Assembly: GCF_003115775.1 (NCBI RefSeq)
Contig: NZ_QEES01000002.1
Location: 2,356,001 to 2,420,000 of the forward strand
DNA: 64,000 nucleotides
Direction of reading: 5' to 3'
From: Cellulomonas sp. WB94
Lineage (GTDB): Bacteria; Actinomycetota; Actinomycetes; Actinomycetales; Cellulomonadaceae
Part shown: piece by piece, positions 63,787 to 64,000 of the stretch
Layout: each line of letters opens with the position of its first letter
Position numbering within the stretch: position 1 is the stretch's first letter
The notes under the pieces: model-generated
Database searches by the model: none
Told to the model about the DNA's origin: nothing
The model's input: the letters and a program-made list of their open reading frames with translations, nothing else
Program-made: the position numbers and the translations under genes

Positions 63787-64000
63787 ATGGCCGGAACCCA
63801 GCGCGTCTACAAGCAGCGCATCAAGTCGACCCAGGCGCTGAAGAAGATGTTCCGCGCCCAGGAGCTGATCGCTGCGTCGCGGATCGGACGTGCACGCGAT
63901 CGCATGCACCACGCGACCCCGGCGTCGCGGGCGATCACGCACGCCGTCTCGGCGCTCGCCACGCACTCGACCGTGTCGCACCCGCTGCTCTCGCAGCGCA
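63787..64000 (+). CDS. atpG: ATP synthase F1 subunit gamma, N-terminal part
   Basis: First 71 codons of the rotor shaft subunit, cut by the window end. MAGTQRVYKQRIKSTQALKK is the family start: the N-terminal helix that inserts into the alpha3beta3 head. It starts two bases after the atpA stop, with GAGG overlapping that stop as a possible ribosome-binding site. Confidence 0.95.
   Translation, partial: MAGTQRVYKQRIKSTQALKKMFRAQELIAASRIGRARDRMHHATPASRAITHAVSALATHSTVSHPLLSQR

Overview
This 64 kb window comes from the chromosome of a high-GC Gram-positive actinobacterium, most likely Cellulomonas or a close relative. The basis is the GC-rich codon use and many GTG starts, the alpha/beta/epsilon acyl-CoA carboxylase set, a Rho factor with a long Arg/Gln/Asp-rich insertion, a trimeric-type purine nucleoside phosphorylase, a fermentative AdhE, and a decayed cellulose-binding (CBM2) remnant. 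The genus is an inference; no 16S gene is present. I see no prophage, insertion sequence or CRISPR array, and nearly all genes are ordinary chromosomal ones.

Layout. (1) 1-14 kb: nucleoside uptake and salvage. The end of a BMP-type binding lipoprotein is followed by its ABC ATPase and two permeases, then cdd and deoA, a papain/C39-like cysteine-peptidase-like protein of unknown role, add, deoC, a PGM2-type phosphohexo/pentomutase and purine nucleoside phosphorylase. Together they can take nucleosides down to pentose phosphates. A CBM2 remnant lies after deoC, and an LpdA-type quinone reductase follows. (2) 14-20 kb: a membrane endonuclease/exonuclease/phosphatase-family protein and the iron-uptake genes efeU-efeO-efeB with a candidate IdeR/DtxR iron box. 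(3) 20-34.5 kb: acyl-CoA carboxylase alpha with maf and a NUDIX gene, VKOR, a DUF885 peptidase-like protein, a frameshifted membrane-protein gene, a pair of ABC exporters, accE, a His-rich hypothetical protein, accD and birA. (4) 34.5-45.6 kb: a frameshifted class III nucleotidyl cyclase, an SRAP protein, two MFS transporters, a GntR regulator, a lipoprotein, the bifunctional aldehyde/alcohol dehydrogenase adhE with a CRP/GlxR-like site, an Na+/H+ antiporter and tRNA-Arg(CCG). (5) 45.6-64 kb: the conserved block argS-lysA-hom-thrC-thrB-rho-rpmE-prfA-prmC-tsaC-wecA-atpI-atpBEFHAG, cut in atpG.

Two patterns run across the window. First, about fifteen genes lack a Shine-Dalgarno sequence and instead carry an A2/T6 -10-like hexamer (often TANNNT) ending about 5-8 nt, most often exactly 6 nt, before the start codon. 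This is the signature of leaderless transcription, and it helped choose several starts. Second, two genes are broken by single-base shifts in short C or G runs, and a third has a suspicious overlapping small ORF at its 5' end; these may be real decay or assembly errors. I found no clearly new multi-gene defence or biosynthetic system. The most novel-looking items are the cysteine-peptidase-like protein in the nucleoside locus and the His-rich protein between accD and accE.
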